A stretch of DNA of 64,000 nt from Hyphomicrobiales bacterium (lineage in GTDB: Bacteria > Pseudomonadota > Alphaproteobacteria > Rhizobiales > Rhizobiaceae), in NCBI GenBank assembly GCA_900471525.1, contig UCEZ01000007.1, positions 248,001 to 312,000 of the forward strand, given 5' to 3'. Shown here piece after piece: positions 25,973 to 35,693 of this stretch. Below the pieces are notes generated by a model, which saw only the letters and a program-made list of their open reading frames with translations, was not told the origin of the DNA and ran no database searches. Each line of letters begins with the position of its first letter. The stretch's first letter is position 1. Made by a program: the position numbers and the translations under genes.

Positions 25973-28852
25973 ATGCCCCTCATCTCTGAAATCGACTTCG
26001 GCACCCCTGCCTCCCGTTCGGAAAAAATGGTGACGCTCACCATCGACGGAAACGAGATCACCGTGCCGGAAGGCACCTCGATCATGCGCGCTTCGATGGA
26101 AGCCGGCATCGAGGTTCCCAAACTCTGCGCCACCGACATGATGGACTCCTTCGGTTCCTGCCGGCTCTGTCTCGTCGAGATCCAAGGCCGGGCCGGAATG
26201 CCGGCCTCCTGCACGACGCCGGTTGCGCCCGGGATGAACGTCTCCACGCAGACCCAGCGGCTGAAAGACGTACGCCGCGGCGTCATGGAACTCTACATTT
26301 CCGACCATCCGCTCGACTGCCTGACTTGCGCCGCCAATGGCGATTGCGAGCTGCAGGATATGGCGGGTGCGGTGGGTTTACGCGATGTGCGCTACGGCTA
26401 TGACGGCGACAACCACGTCAAGGCGCGCAATGACGGAGCGATCAACATCAAGTGGTCGCCAAAAGACGAGTCCAACCCCTATTTCACCTTCGATCCGGCC
26501 AAATGTATCGTCTGCTCGCGCTGCGTGCGGGCCTGCGAAGAGGTTCAGGGCACGTTTGCGCTGACGATCGAAGGACGCGGATTCGACAGCCGTGTCTCGG
26601 CCGGCATGGGTGAAGACTTCCTCTCCTCCGAGTGCGTCTCCTGCGGCGCCTGCGTGCAGGCCTGTCCGACCGCGACGCTGACGGAAAAATCGGTGATCGA
26701 AATTGGCCAGCCGGAACATTCGGTCGTCACCACCTGCGCCTATTGCGGCGTCGGCTGCTCGTTCAAGGCGGAAATGCGCGGCGAAGAACTGGTGCGCATG
26801 GTGCCCTGGAAGGACGGCCAGGCCAATCGTGGCCATTCCTGCGTCAAGGGCCGCTTCGCCTATGGCTATTCGACCCACAAGGAACGCATCCTCAACCCGA
26901 TGATCCGCGAGAAGATCAGCGACCCCTGGCGCGAAGTGAGCTGGGAAGAGGCGCTCGCCCATACGGCCGCCGAATTCCGTCGCCTTCAATATCAATACGG
27001 CCGCGATGCGGTCGGCGGCATCACCTCCTCGCGCTGCACCAATGAGGAGACCTATCTCGTCCAGAAGCTGGTGCGCGCCGGCTTCGGCAACAACAATGTC
27101 GATACCTGCGCCCGCGTCTGTCATTCGCCGACCGGCTATGGTCTCGGCGCCACCTTCGGCACGTCGGCCGGCACGCAGAATTTCGATTCGGTCGAACACA
27201 CCGATGTCGTCATCATCATCGGCGCCAATCCGACCGACGGCCACCCGGTCTTTGCCTCGCGGCTGAAGAAGCGCCTGCGCCAGGGCGCCAAGCTGATCGT
27301 CGTCGATCCTCGCCGCATCGACATGGTGTCCTCGCCGCATGTCAAGGCATCGCATCACCTGCCGCTGCGCCCCGGCACCAACGTCGCCGTCGTCACGTCG
27401 CTGGCGCATGTCATCGTCACCGAAGGCCTCTACGACGAAAAATTCATCCGCGAGCGCTGCGACTGGTCGGAGTTCGAGGATTGGGCGGCCTTCGTCGCCG
27501 AACCGCATCACAGCCCGGAAGAGGTTGAAAAACTCTCCGGCGTGCCCGCCGAGGAAATCCGCGGTGCTGCCCGCCTGTTTGCCACCGGCGGCAATGGTTC
27601 GATCTATTACGGCCTCGGCGTCACCGAACACAGCCAGGGCTCGACCACGGTCATGGCGATCGCCAACCTTGCCATGGCGACCGGCAATATCGGCCGCCCC
27701 GGCGTCGGCGTGAACCCGCTGCGCGGCCAGAACAACGTCCAGGGTTCCTGCGACATGGGTTCCTTCCCGCACGAACTGCCGGGCTACCGCCATGTGTCCG
27801 ACGATGCCACCCGCGACATCTTCGAAAAGCTCTGGGGCGTGACCATCTCCAACGAACCGGGCCTGCGCATCCCCAACATGCTGGATGCCGCCGTCGACGG
27901 TTCGTTCAAGGGCATCTACATCCAGGGCGAGGACATCCTGCAGTCCGATCCGGACACCAAGCACGTCTCGGCCGGACTTGCCGCGATGGAATGCGTCGTC
28001 GTCCAAGACCTGTTCCTGAACGAGACGGCGAACTACGCCCATGTCTTCCTACCTGGCTCGACCTTCCTCGAAAAGGACGGCACCTTTACCAATGCCGAGC
28101 GCCGCATCAACCGCGTCCGCAAGGTGATGACGCCGCGCAACGGCTATGCCGACTGGGAAGTGACGCAGAACCTTGCAAAGGCCATGGGGCTCGACTGGAA
28201 CTACACCCATCCGTCCGAGATCATGGACGAGATCGCCGCGACGACGCCAAGCTTTGCCATGGTCTCCTACGACTATCTCGAAAAGATGGGCTCGGTTCAG
28301 TGGCCCTGCAACGAGAAGGCACCGCTCGGCTCGCCGATCATGCATGTCAACGGCTTCGTCCGCGGCAAGGGCAAATTCATCCGCACGGAATATGTCGCAA
28401 CCGACGAGAAGACCGGCCCGCGCTTCCCGCTGCTGCTCACCACCGGCCGCATCCTGTCCCAGTACAATGTCGGCGCCCAGACGCGGCGCACCGACAATGT
28501 CGTCTGGCACGAGGAAGACCGGCTGGAAATCCATCCGAACGATGCCGAGATGCGCGGCGTACACGACGGCAGCTGGGTGAAGCTGATGAGCCGCTCCGGT
28601 GACACGACCTTGCGTGCGCTGATCACCGAACGCGTCGCCCCAGGAGTCGTCTACACCACCTTCCACCACCCGACGACACAGGCGAACGTCATCACCACCG
28701 ACTTCTCCGACTGGGCAACCAACTGTCCGGAATATAAGGTGACCGCCGTACAGGTCTCGCCGTCGAACGGCCCGTCGCAATGGCAGGTCGACTACGACGA
28801 CCAGGCGCGCCAGTCCCGCCGGATCACGGGCAAGATGGAGGCTGCTGAGTAG
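25973..28852 (+). CDS. fdsA: NAD-dependent formate dehydrogenase alpha subunit (molybdenum, Cys type)
   Basis: 959 aa from the ATG at 25973 (GGAG 8 bp upstream); a longer frame to 25868 overlaps fdsB. Domains: N-terminal [2Fe-2S] ferredoxin (Cys52, 63, 66, 80), a His112/Cys116/119/125 cluster, two [4Fe-4S] ferredoxin motifs (Cys178-188 and Cys221-231), then the bis-MGD catalytic domain with CAYCGVGC (255-262). The metal ligand is Cys383 in ARVCHSPTG, where E. coli FdhF has selenocysteine, so no UGA decoding is needed. Oxidises formate to CO2. A repeat pair separates it from fdsC. Confidence 0.96.
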   Translation: MPLISEIDFGTPASRSEKMVTLTIDGNEITVPEGTSIMRASMEAGIEVPKLCATDMMDSFGSCRLCLVEIQGRAGMPASCTTPVAPGMNVSTQTQRLKDVRRGVMELYISDHPLDCLTCAANGDCELQDMAGAVGLRDVRYGYDGDNHVKARNDGAINIKWSPKDESNPYFTFDPAKCIVCSRCVRACEEVQGTFALTIEGRGFDSRVSAGMGEDFLSSECVSCGACVQACPTATLTEKSVIEIGQPEHSVVTTCAYCGVGCSFKAEMRGEELVRMVPWKDGQANRGHSCVKGRFAYGYSTHKERILNPMIREKISDPWREVSWEEALAHTAAEFRRLQYQYGRDAVGGITSSRCTNEETYLVQKLVRAGFGNNNVDTCARVCHSPTGYGLGATFGTSAGTQNFDSVEHTDVVIIIGANPTDGHPVFASRLKKRLRQGAKLIVVDPRRIDMVSSPHVKASHHLPLRPGTNVAVVTSLAHVIVTEGLYDEKFIRERCDWSEFEDWAAFVAEPHHSPEEVEKLSGVPAEEIRGAARLFATGGNGSIYYGLGVTEHSQGSTTVMAIANLAMATGNIGRPGVGVNPLRGQNNVQGSCDMGSFPHELPGYRHVSDDATRDIFEKLWGVTISNEPGLRIPNMLDAAVDGSFKGIYIQGEDILQSDPDTKHVSAGLAAMECVVVQDLFLNETANYAHVFLPGSTFLEKDGTFTNAERRINRVRKVMTPRNGYADWEVTQNLAKAMGLDWNYTHPSEIMDEIAATTPSFAMVSYDYLEKMGSVQWPCNEKAPLGSPIMHVNGFVRGKGKFIRTEYVATDEKTGPRFPLLLTTGRILSQYNVGAQTRRTDNVVWHEEDRLEIHPNDAEMRGVHDGSWVKLMSRSGDTTLRALITERVAPGVVYTTFHHPTTQANVITTDFSDWATNCPEYKVTAVQVSPSNGPSQWQVDYDDQARQSRRITGKMEAAE

Positions 28853-28885
28853 GTCATTGGCATGATGAGTTTACAGCACACACAC

Positions 28886-29110
28886 CCCTCTGTCCCTTCG
28901 GGACATCTCCCCCTCATGCGGGGAGATTGGTGGGGGCGTGCGCGGCACTCTGCCTCTTCTCCCCCGCGGGGAGAAGGTGCCCGAAGGGCGGATGAGGGGG
29001 GCCGCAGGCAAATTCTACGGTCACCGCTCGCAAATACAAATTCTCACTCAAATAGCGCGGTTCCGCCCCCCTCATCCGGCGCTGCGCACCACCTTCTCCC
29101 CGCTGGGGAG
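28886..29110. repeat. Rhizobial REP/RIME-like palindromic repeats inside the fds operon
   Basis: Most of the 275-bp gap between fdsA and fdsC consists of GC-rich palindromes. Unit A (28956-29002, TCTCCCCCgcGGGGAGA then TGCCCgaaGGGCG and GATGAGGGGG) and unit B (29066-29110, CCCCCTCATCC then TTCTCCCCgctGGGGAG) are in opposite orientation. Smaller stems GTCCCttcgGGAC and TCTCCCC/GGGGAGA lie at 28886-28927. These match the intergenic mosaic elements common in Rhizobiaceae chromosomes. Confidence 0.85.
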
Positions 29111-29127
29111 CAGAGGGAGTGCGCCGC

Positions 29128-29955
29128 ATGACCCCGTTCAAACTCACGCAAAAGGTCCCCGAGACCGCCCGCCGCAACGGCAAGCTCGATGCCGGTTCCC
29201 GCGTCGTGCCCGAGGAGACCCCGGTCGCCTTCTCCTATGGCGGCTCCACCCATGCGGTGATGATGGCCACACCCGGCGATTTCGAAGATTTTGCCGTTGG
29301 CTTCAGCCTGACAGAAGGGATCATCACTGATCCCTCAGAGATCGAATCGATCGAAGCTGTGCCCGACGAAAAGGGCATCGACCTGCAGATCGTCCTCAAG
29401 GACGAGCAGAACGACGCACTCACCGCCCGCCGCCGCCATATGGCCGGTCCCGTCGGCTGCGGCCTCTGCGGCATCGAATCGATCGAGCAGGCCGTTCGTA
29501 AGACACCATCGGTCACCGCCTCGCCGCTTCGCTTGTCGGAAGAGCAGATCGTCGAAGCCGTTGCTCTATTGAACGGCCAGCAACCCCTGCATTTCGAGAC
29601 GCGGGCCGTGCATGGCGCCGGCTTCTATGTGCCCGGCAAGGGGCTGATCGCGGTGCGCGAGGATGTCGGCCGGCACAATGCGCTCGACAAACTGGTGGGT
29701 GCGGCGGCGCGCGCCGGTTATGCAGGCACGAACGGCGCCGTCGTCGTCACCAGCCGCGTTTCCGTCGAGATGGTGCAGAAGACCGCCATCATCGGCAGCC
29801 CGTTCATCATCGCCATTTCCGCCCCGACGGCGCTTGCCATCCGCACCGCGGAGGAAGCCGGCATGACGCTGATTGCGCTGGTACGCGGCGCGGAATTCGA
29901 GATTTTCACCCATTCAGACCGCATCCAGTCCGGAGCCATCGCCGATGTCGCTTGA
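29128..29955 (+). CDS. fdsC: Formate dehydrogenase accessory sulfurtransferase FdhD (FdsC)
   Basis: 275 aa from the ATG at 29128; GAGGGAG precedes it, and an in-frame GTG three codons earlier is possible. Contains GPVGCGLCGIES, the CxxC sulphur-transfer motif of FdhD, which passes sulphur to the molybdenum cofactor before insertion in the alpha subunit. Overlaps the start of fdsD by 11 bp. The upstream repeats may affect its share of the operon message. Confidence 0.93.
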   Translation: MTPFKLTQKVPETARRNGKLDAGSRVVPEETPVAFSYGGSTHAVMMATPGDFEDFAVGFSLTEGIITDPSEIESIEAVPDEKGIDLQIVLKDEQNDALTARRRHMAGPVGCGLCGIESIEQAVRKTPSVTASPLRLSEEQIVEAVALLNGQQPLHFETRAVHGAGFYVPGKGLIAVREDVGRHNALDKLVGAAARAGYAGTNGAVVVTSRVSVEMVQKTAIIGSPFIIAISAPTALAIRTAEEAGMTLIALVRGAEFEIFTHSDRIQSGAIADVA

Positions 29956-30241
29956 TAACACCAATGGCAAACTCGTTCGCATGGCGAACCAGATCGCCAC
30001 CTTCTTCAAGTCGCAGCCCGAAGCCGAGCGCGTCCAGGGCGTCGCGACTCACATCAACAAGTTCTGGGAGCCGCGCATGCGCAAGGCATTCTTTGAACTC
30101 ATCGAACAGGGCGACGCCGGCTTCGACCCGATCGTCATCTCGGCTGCCGCCATCATCAAGCGGCCGGGCGGCCCAGTGCAACCCTCCGAACCGTCAGAGC
30201 ACGTCGATTCGGCCATGCTGGAGGCTGGCTTCAGCGATTGA
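29945..30241 (+). CDS. fdsD: Formate dehydrogenase delta subunit
   Basis: 98 aa from the ATG at 29945. Matches the small FdsD protein that follows fdsC in alphaproteobacteria: a helical N-terminal region (LVRMANQIATFF), a central FWEPRMRKAFFELIEQG block, then a less conserved tail. Needed for assembly of active Mo-containing FDH in related organisms; exact role not known. Overlaps fdsC by 11 bp, so coupled. Confidence 0.92.
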   Translation: MSLDNTNGKLVRMANQIATFFKSQPEAERVQGVATHINKFWEPRMRKAFFELIEQGDAGFDPIVISAAAIIKRPGGPVQPSEPSEHVDSAMLEAGFSD

Positions 30242-30286
30242 TCTGCGTCGACAATCACTTCCGCCGTTGAACTCGACCAGCCTGTA

Positions 30287-30304
30287 CGGTATGCAGTCAT
30301 ACCG
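30287..30304 (+). terminator. Stem-loop downstream of fdsD
   Basis: CGGTATG-CAGT-CATACCG is a perfect 7-bp stem 46 bp after the fdsD stop, followed by GAAAAAG rather than a T-run. It may end or stabilise the fds transcript or be an operator. The rest of the 209-bp gap shows nothing recognisable. Confidence 0.35.
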
Positions 30305-30450
30305 AAAAAGATGGGCCGGTTGGTAATCCGGTCCCTGCGTCAGGCAGCTTATGGCCTTTGGGCTTCCACGGTACCAGTTTGATCAGACATGGTCAGCGAG
30401 GTACGTGGTCTGGCGACTTGTTCCCTCGATGACGAAGAAGGAACATCGAC

Positions 30451-31152
30451 ATGACGGACGCATCCCGTATTTCATCGGCCAATCTCATCGAGAACCGCGC
30501 ACTTGATCGCGCTGAGCTTGAAACTCTCTCGAAAAATGGTTCTGCACACAGGCTGGTCGGCTGCGTCCTAGAAGAGGCCGATCTCTCGCGGCTGTCGCTG
30601 GATGGCTGGGTGTTCGAGGATTGCAATGTCAAGCAAGCCAATTTCATCGGCGCGAAACTCGGATCCAGCGTCTGGTTGAGCTGCAAAGGCGGACTTGCAG
30701 ATTTCACCGGCTGCGATCTGTCCGAAAGCAGGATCGAGGGCTGCGACTTCAACAACAGCAGTTTCAGGGGCACCACGCTAACCGGTTCGCTGTTCGAGAG
30801 ATGCAAGCTGACGGGAGCAAACCTGTCAGAGGCGAAAACGCTGAACCTGTCCTTCGCTGAAACACGGCTGGCCGACGCGAGATTGCCCGGCCTTTCGTTT
30901 CGAAAGGCACGTCTCAACGGGCTCGATCTTCAGATGGCGGACCTGCGAAAGTGCGACTTCCGCGACGCGGTGTTTCAGGATTGCAGTCTGCGCGACGCCA
31001 ATCTGGTCGATTGCCGGTTTGAAGGCGCTGATCTCCGCGGAGCGGACCTTGGCGGTATCCGTCTTTTGAATGCCAAGCAATTCAAGGGCGCGACCATTTC
31101 GCGCGATCAGGCTGGGCAATTGCTGGCTGAGCTGGGGTTGAAGGTCCGGTAG
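30451..31152 (+). CDS. Pentapeptide-repeat protein (Qnr/McbG-like)
   Basis: 233 aa built almost wholly from A/C-D/N-L/F-x-x pentapeptides (for example ADLSR, CDLSE, CDFNN, ANLSE, ADLRK, CDFRD, ANLVD, ADLRG), predicting a right-handed quadrilateral beta-helix that can mimic DNA. The C-terminal helix (RDQAGQLLAELGL) resembles the dimerisation tail of Qnr/MfpA proteins, which protect DNA gyrase. Start ATG follows AAGAAGGAACATCGAC. No toxin or microcin genes are near. Gyrase protection is family-based inference and not certain for chromosomal homologues. Confidence 0.8.
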   Translation: MTDASRISSANLIENRALDRAELETLSKNGSAHRLVGCVLEEADLSRLSLDGWVFEDCNVKQANFIGAKLGSSVWLSCKGGLADFTGCDLSESRIEGCDFNNSSFRGTTLTGSLFERCKLTGANLSEAKTLNLSFAETRLADARLPGLSFRKARLNGLDLQMADLRKCDFRDAVFQDCSLRDANLVDCRFEGADLRGADLGGIRLLNAKQFKGATISRDQAGQLLAELGLKVR

Positions 31153-31213
31153 GTACTGAGCAGATCAAGTCTTGCCGTACGGCACGACACGGTTTTCGAC
31201 CCGAAGACACCAC

Positions 31214-31786
31214 TTAGAGCCGCTTTCGCGGTTTCACCGAAAGTCTATAGCCTCTCAGGAACGCGATCGGTGCCAAACAGGCAAAGAGCAGTTTCTGAAA
31301 CCAGACAGGAATGCCATCTCCATAGGCATGGCCGTAGAATGCATGCAGAGCCTGCGCCCGCAGTACCAGTGAAGGCTCTCCGTTGTCGTCGTACCAGTCG
31401 GGATGGTTGGCCGTACCAAGCGACATATTCAAGAAAAACCGCATGAAATCATGAGCCGGCAAAAAGCGGGCTCTGAACAGTGTCTCCCCATCATGACCGT
31501 TGCGAAACAGATGAGGGATGCCGCGCGGGACCAGCAGCGTGTCGCCTGCTTTGAGAACATGCCATTTTCCATCCATCATGACCCGGAGAATGCCACTGCG
31601 GACATGGAATTCCTCGTCGGAATTCGGGTGGAAGTGCTGGCGACCAGTTCCCCTTAGCATGCCCCCCCGTTCTAGAAAGACGTCGAGCTGAAACAGCTCC
31701 GCATCCTCGTCAAGATGGGTGAAGATGAAGGTCTCACCATTAAAGGCGTTGCGAATGCGTGTCCCCGGAGGTGGAAGCTTCTCCAT
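31214..31786 (-). CDS. Cupin-domain protein with a C-terminal hydrophobic segment
   Basis: 190 aa from the ATG at 31786, which has GGAAGGG 7 bp upstream; earlier in-frame starts exist at 31807 and 31843. The cupin barrel has motif 1 HFHPNSDEEFHVRSG and motif 2 VPRGIPHLFRNG, giving a likely His/Glu metal site. The C-terminal part has a hydrophobic stretch (QKLLFACLAPIAFLRGY) and a basic tail, suggesting membrane association. Ligand unknown; possibly a sensor or small dioxygenase-like enzyme. The 271-bp divergent gap to the response regulator gene holds no clear gene. Confidence 0.75.
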   Translation of the reverse strand: MEKLPPPGTRIRNAFNGETFIFTHLDEDAELFQLDVFLERGGMLRGTGRQHFHPNSDEEFHVRSGILRVMMDGKWHVLKAGDTLLVPRGIPHLFRNGHDGETLFRARFLPAHDFMRFFLNMSLGTANHPDWYDDNGEPSLVLRAQALHAFYGHAYGDGIPVWFQKLLFACLAPIAFLRGYRLSVKPRKRL

Positions 31787-32057
31787 GACATGCCCTTCCA
31801 AAACCATGTCAGTGCCACCGCAGTTCTGCCTGCAGCCGCGCACAGGAGGAAGAACCGCTTTGCCGATTGTGCCCTAGTCACGGCGCGATGGGTAGTAATT
31901 TCCATCGTTGCGCCACTGCCCGCATCGACAACACTTACGTTAACATCCTCACCTGGGAACGATTCAGCCCGTTTCGCAGACAAGAGCGGAAACTGCCTTT
32001 GTACCCACCCTTGAGCCTTGCTATGGTCTGCAACGCCTAGAGGTGAGGGAGAGACTT

Positions 32058-33435
<1,378 letters not shown>

Positions 33436-33443
<8 letters not shown>

Positions 33444-35445
33444 GACAGTCAACACCGACATGCAGACACGCCCTGCCCGATCCATCCGGTTTCGGCTGCT
33501 GGCCATCGCGCTTCTGCCGACGCTGGTCATCCTGCCGCTGCTGCTCGGCATCACCATTGCGCGCTGGAACACGAAATTTGACGCCCTGCTGATCACCAAG
33601 GTCAACGGCGACCTGACGATCGCGCATCAATATCTCTCGCGCATTCTGGAAAATACCGGCGAACACATCCAGGCGCTTGCGGTTTCGGCGGCATTCCGAG
33701 ACACGGTAGGCGCAGATGAAACGCCGGATCTGCCGACGTTTCTGGAGAAGAGCCGCCTGACGCTCGGCCTCGACTTCCTGATGCTGGTCGATGACCGGGG
33801 ACAACCGCTGATATCCGGCGGGCAAGACCAGGGCGATTGGCCAGTGGTGAAGTCGGCGCTGGGCGGAGTGCCCTCGACCGCAATCGACATTTTTTCCAAT
33901 GAACAATTGGCTTTGGTTTCACCGGCACTGGCAGAACGGGCGCGCATCGACCTCGTCGAGACCACCAATGCCGTACCGACCGACCGCACCAGTGAAACCC
34001 GCGGCATGGTCGTGCATTCGGCAAGCCCGGTGCCCCTTGCCGACGGCGGCAAGGCGGCGCTGGTCGGGGGCATCCTGCTCAACCAGAATCTCGTATTCAT
34101 CGATACGATCAACGATCTCGTCTATCGCGAGGCAAGCCTGCCGGAGGGAAGCAGGGGAACGGCGACGCTGTTTCTGGAGGATGTGCGCATCAGCACCAAT
34201 GTCCGGCTGTTCGAGGATCGCCGCGCGCTCGGCACCCGGGTCTCGAGCGCCGTGCGGGCCGCCGTCCTGGATGAAGGGCGGACCTGGCTCGATAGCGCCT
34301 TCGTCGTCAATGACTGGTACATCTCGGCCTACGAACCGATCGTCGACAGCTTTGGCAGGCGGGTCGGCATGCTCTATGTCGGGTTCCTGGAAACGCCCTT
34401 CCGGCAAGCGAAATATGCGACGCTGCTAACGATCATTCTTGCCTTCCTTGCCGTGGCGGCGGTCAGCGTGCCGATCTTCCTCCGCTGGGCGCGGGCGATC
34501 TTCAAGCCACTGGAACGGATGAGCGACACCATCACCCGCGTGGAAGCCGGCAACATGGGCGCACGCACCGAACTGAAAGCCGCAAGCGACGAGATTGGTC
34601 GCGTGGCCGTGCACCTTGATGGGCTGCTGGACCAGTTGCAGCAGCGCGACCGGGAGCTCAGGCAGTGGAACGACGAACTGAACGACCGGGTGGCCGAGCG
34701 CACCAGCGAACTCGAGCACGCAAACCGCCAGATCGAGGCAACAACGAAACAGCTGATCATGTCGGAGAAGCTCGCCGCGATCGGCGAGATCACCGCCGGC
34801 GTGGCGCACGAGATCAACAATCCGATCGCGGTCATCCAGGGCAATCTCGACGTGGTCCGCAGCGTTCTCGGCAGCCATGCCAGCGAGGCAAGCATCGAGT
34901 TCCGACTGATCGACGAGCAGATCCACCGCATCAGCCAGATCGTCACCAAGCTCCTGCAATTCGCCAAGCCGGAGGAATATGCCGGCTATGTCGAGCGTCA
35001 TGCGCCGGCCGGCGTGATCTCCGACTGCCTGCCGCTGGTCCAGCATTTGCTGCACAAAGCCGAAATCGCGCTCGTGCGCGACGACGCGGCGACACGACTG
35101 GTGCTGATGAACCGGACGGAACTGCAGCAGGTGGCGATCAACCTGATCGTCAACGCCATCCATGCCATGCCGAAAGGCGGGACGCTGACGATCCGCACAT
35201 GCGATCAGGACATCGACGGGAAACCAGGTGTCGCCGTCGACATTGCCGATACGGGCGTTGGCATGACCGACGAACTGATGGGGCGGATCTTCGATCCCTT
35301 CTTCACGACCAAGCGGGAAAAGGGAACAGGGCTCGGCCTTTCCATCAGCCAGCGGCTGATCGCCCGTCAGGGCGGCAGGATTTCCGCCGAAAGCGAGCCG
35401 GGCGAAGGCACCCGTTTCTCGATCTGGCTACCCGAGGCAAACTGA
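33436..35445 (+). CDS. Sensor histidine kinase with extracytoplasmic Cache-like domain
   Basis: 669 aa from the ATG at 33436, inside the end of the regulator gene (8-bp overlap). Helix 1 at about 20-40, a ~270-residue periplasmic dCache-like sensing domain, helix 2 at about 330-350, HAMP, a coiled coil (NDRVAERTSELEHANR), HisKA with His458 in VAHEINNP, and HATPase_c with NLIVNAIHAM, DTGVGM and GTGLGLS. Same plan as DctB-type carboxylate sensors. The ligand is unknown; the neighbouring OFA transporter suggests a small mono- or dicarboxylate. Confidence 0.93.
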
Positions 35446-35452
35446 CCGCTTA

Positions 35453-35490
35453 CGGACAAAATGTCCGAAGCCTCACGGACACTCTGTCCG
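35453..35490 (+). promoter_or_regulatory. Tandem upstream activator palindromes for the sigma-54 promoter
   Basis: Two palindromes CGGACA-N3-TGTCCG lie at 35453-35467 (spacer AAA) and 35476-35490 (spacer CTC), with centres 23 bp apart, i.e. about two helical turns. They begin 7 bp after the kinase stop and end about 50 bp upstream of the -24 element. This is the position expected for the adjacent NtrC-class regulator to bind as paired dimers. Confidence 0.75.
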
Positions 35491-35541
35491 ATCCACCTCC
35501 GCCGTATCTCCTAACCTGTTGAAACAATGAGCTGCACGATC

Positions 35542-35557
35542 TGGCACAGCGGTTGCA
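35542..35557 (+). promoter_or_regulatory. Sigma-54 (-24/-12) promoter of the OFA transporter gene
   Basis: TGGCACAGCGGTTGCA matches the sigma-54 consensus TGGCAC-N5-TTGCA with exact GG-N10-GC spacing. Transcription would start near 35568-35570, leaving a leader of about 125 nt before the ATG at 35694. Confidence 0.85.
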
Positions 35558-35693
35558 AACCATTTGCTGGGCACGACAGGCAGGGCAGCACGCGTTGAGG
35601 AGCGAGTGATCCACGACAATCCTTCTGTCGATCCAGCAACAACAGCAACTGGGAGACGCCCGGCGGGATTCGGGCGGACGGAGGACAGATTTC

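Noticed and set aside
26378..28042. 554-codon minus-strand open frame
   Set aside because: Antisense shadow of fdsA; no homology features.
25973..28852. Selenocysteine-containing formate dehydrogenase
   Set aside because: The metal-ligand codon is TGT (Cys383); there is no in-frame TGA in the gene.
28886..29110. CRISPR array
   Set aside because: Repeats are two palindromic units in opposite orientation, not regularly spaced direct repeats.
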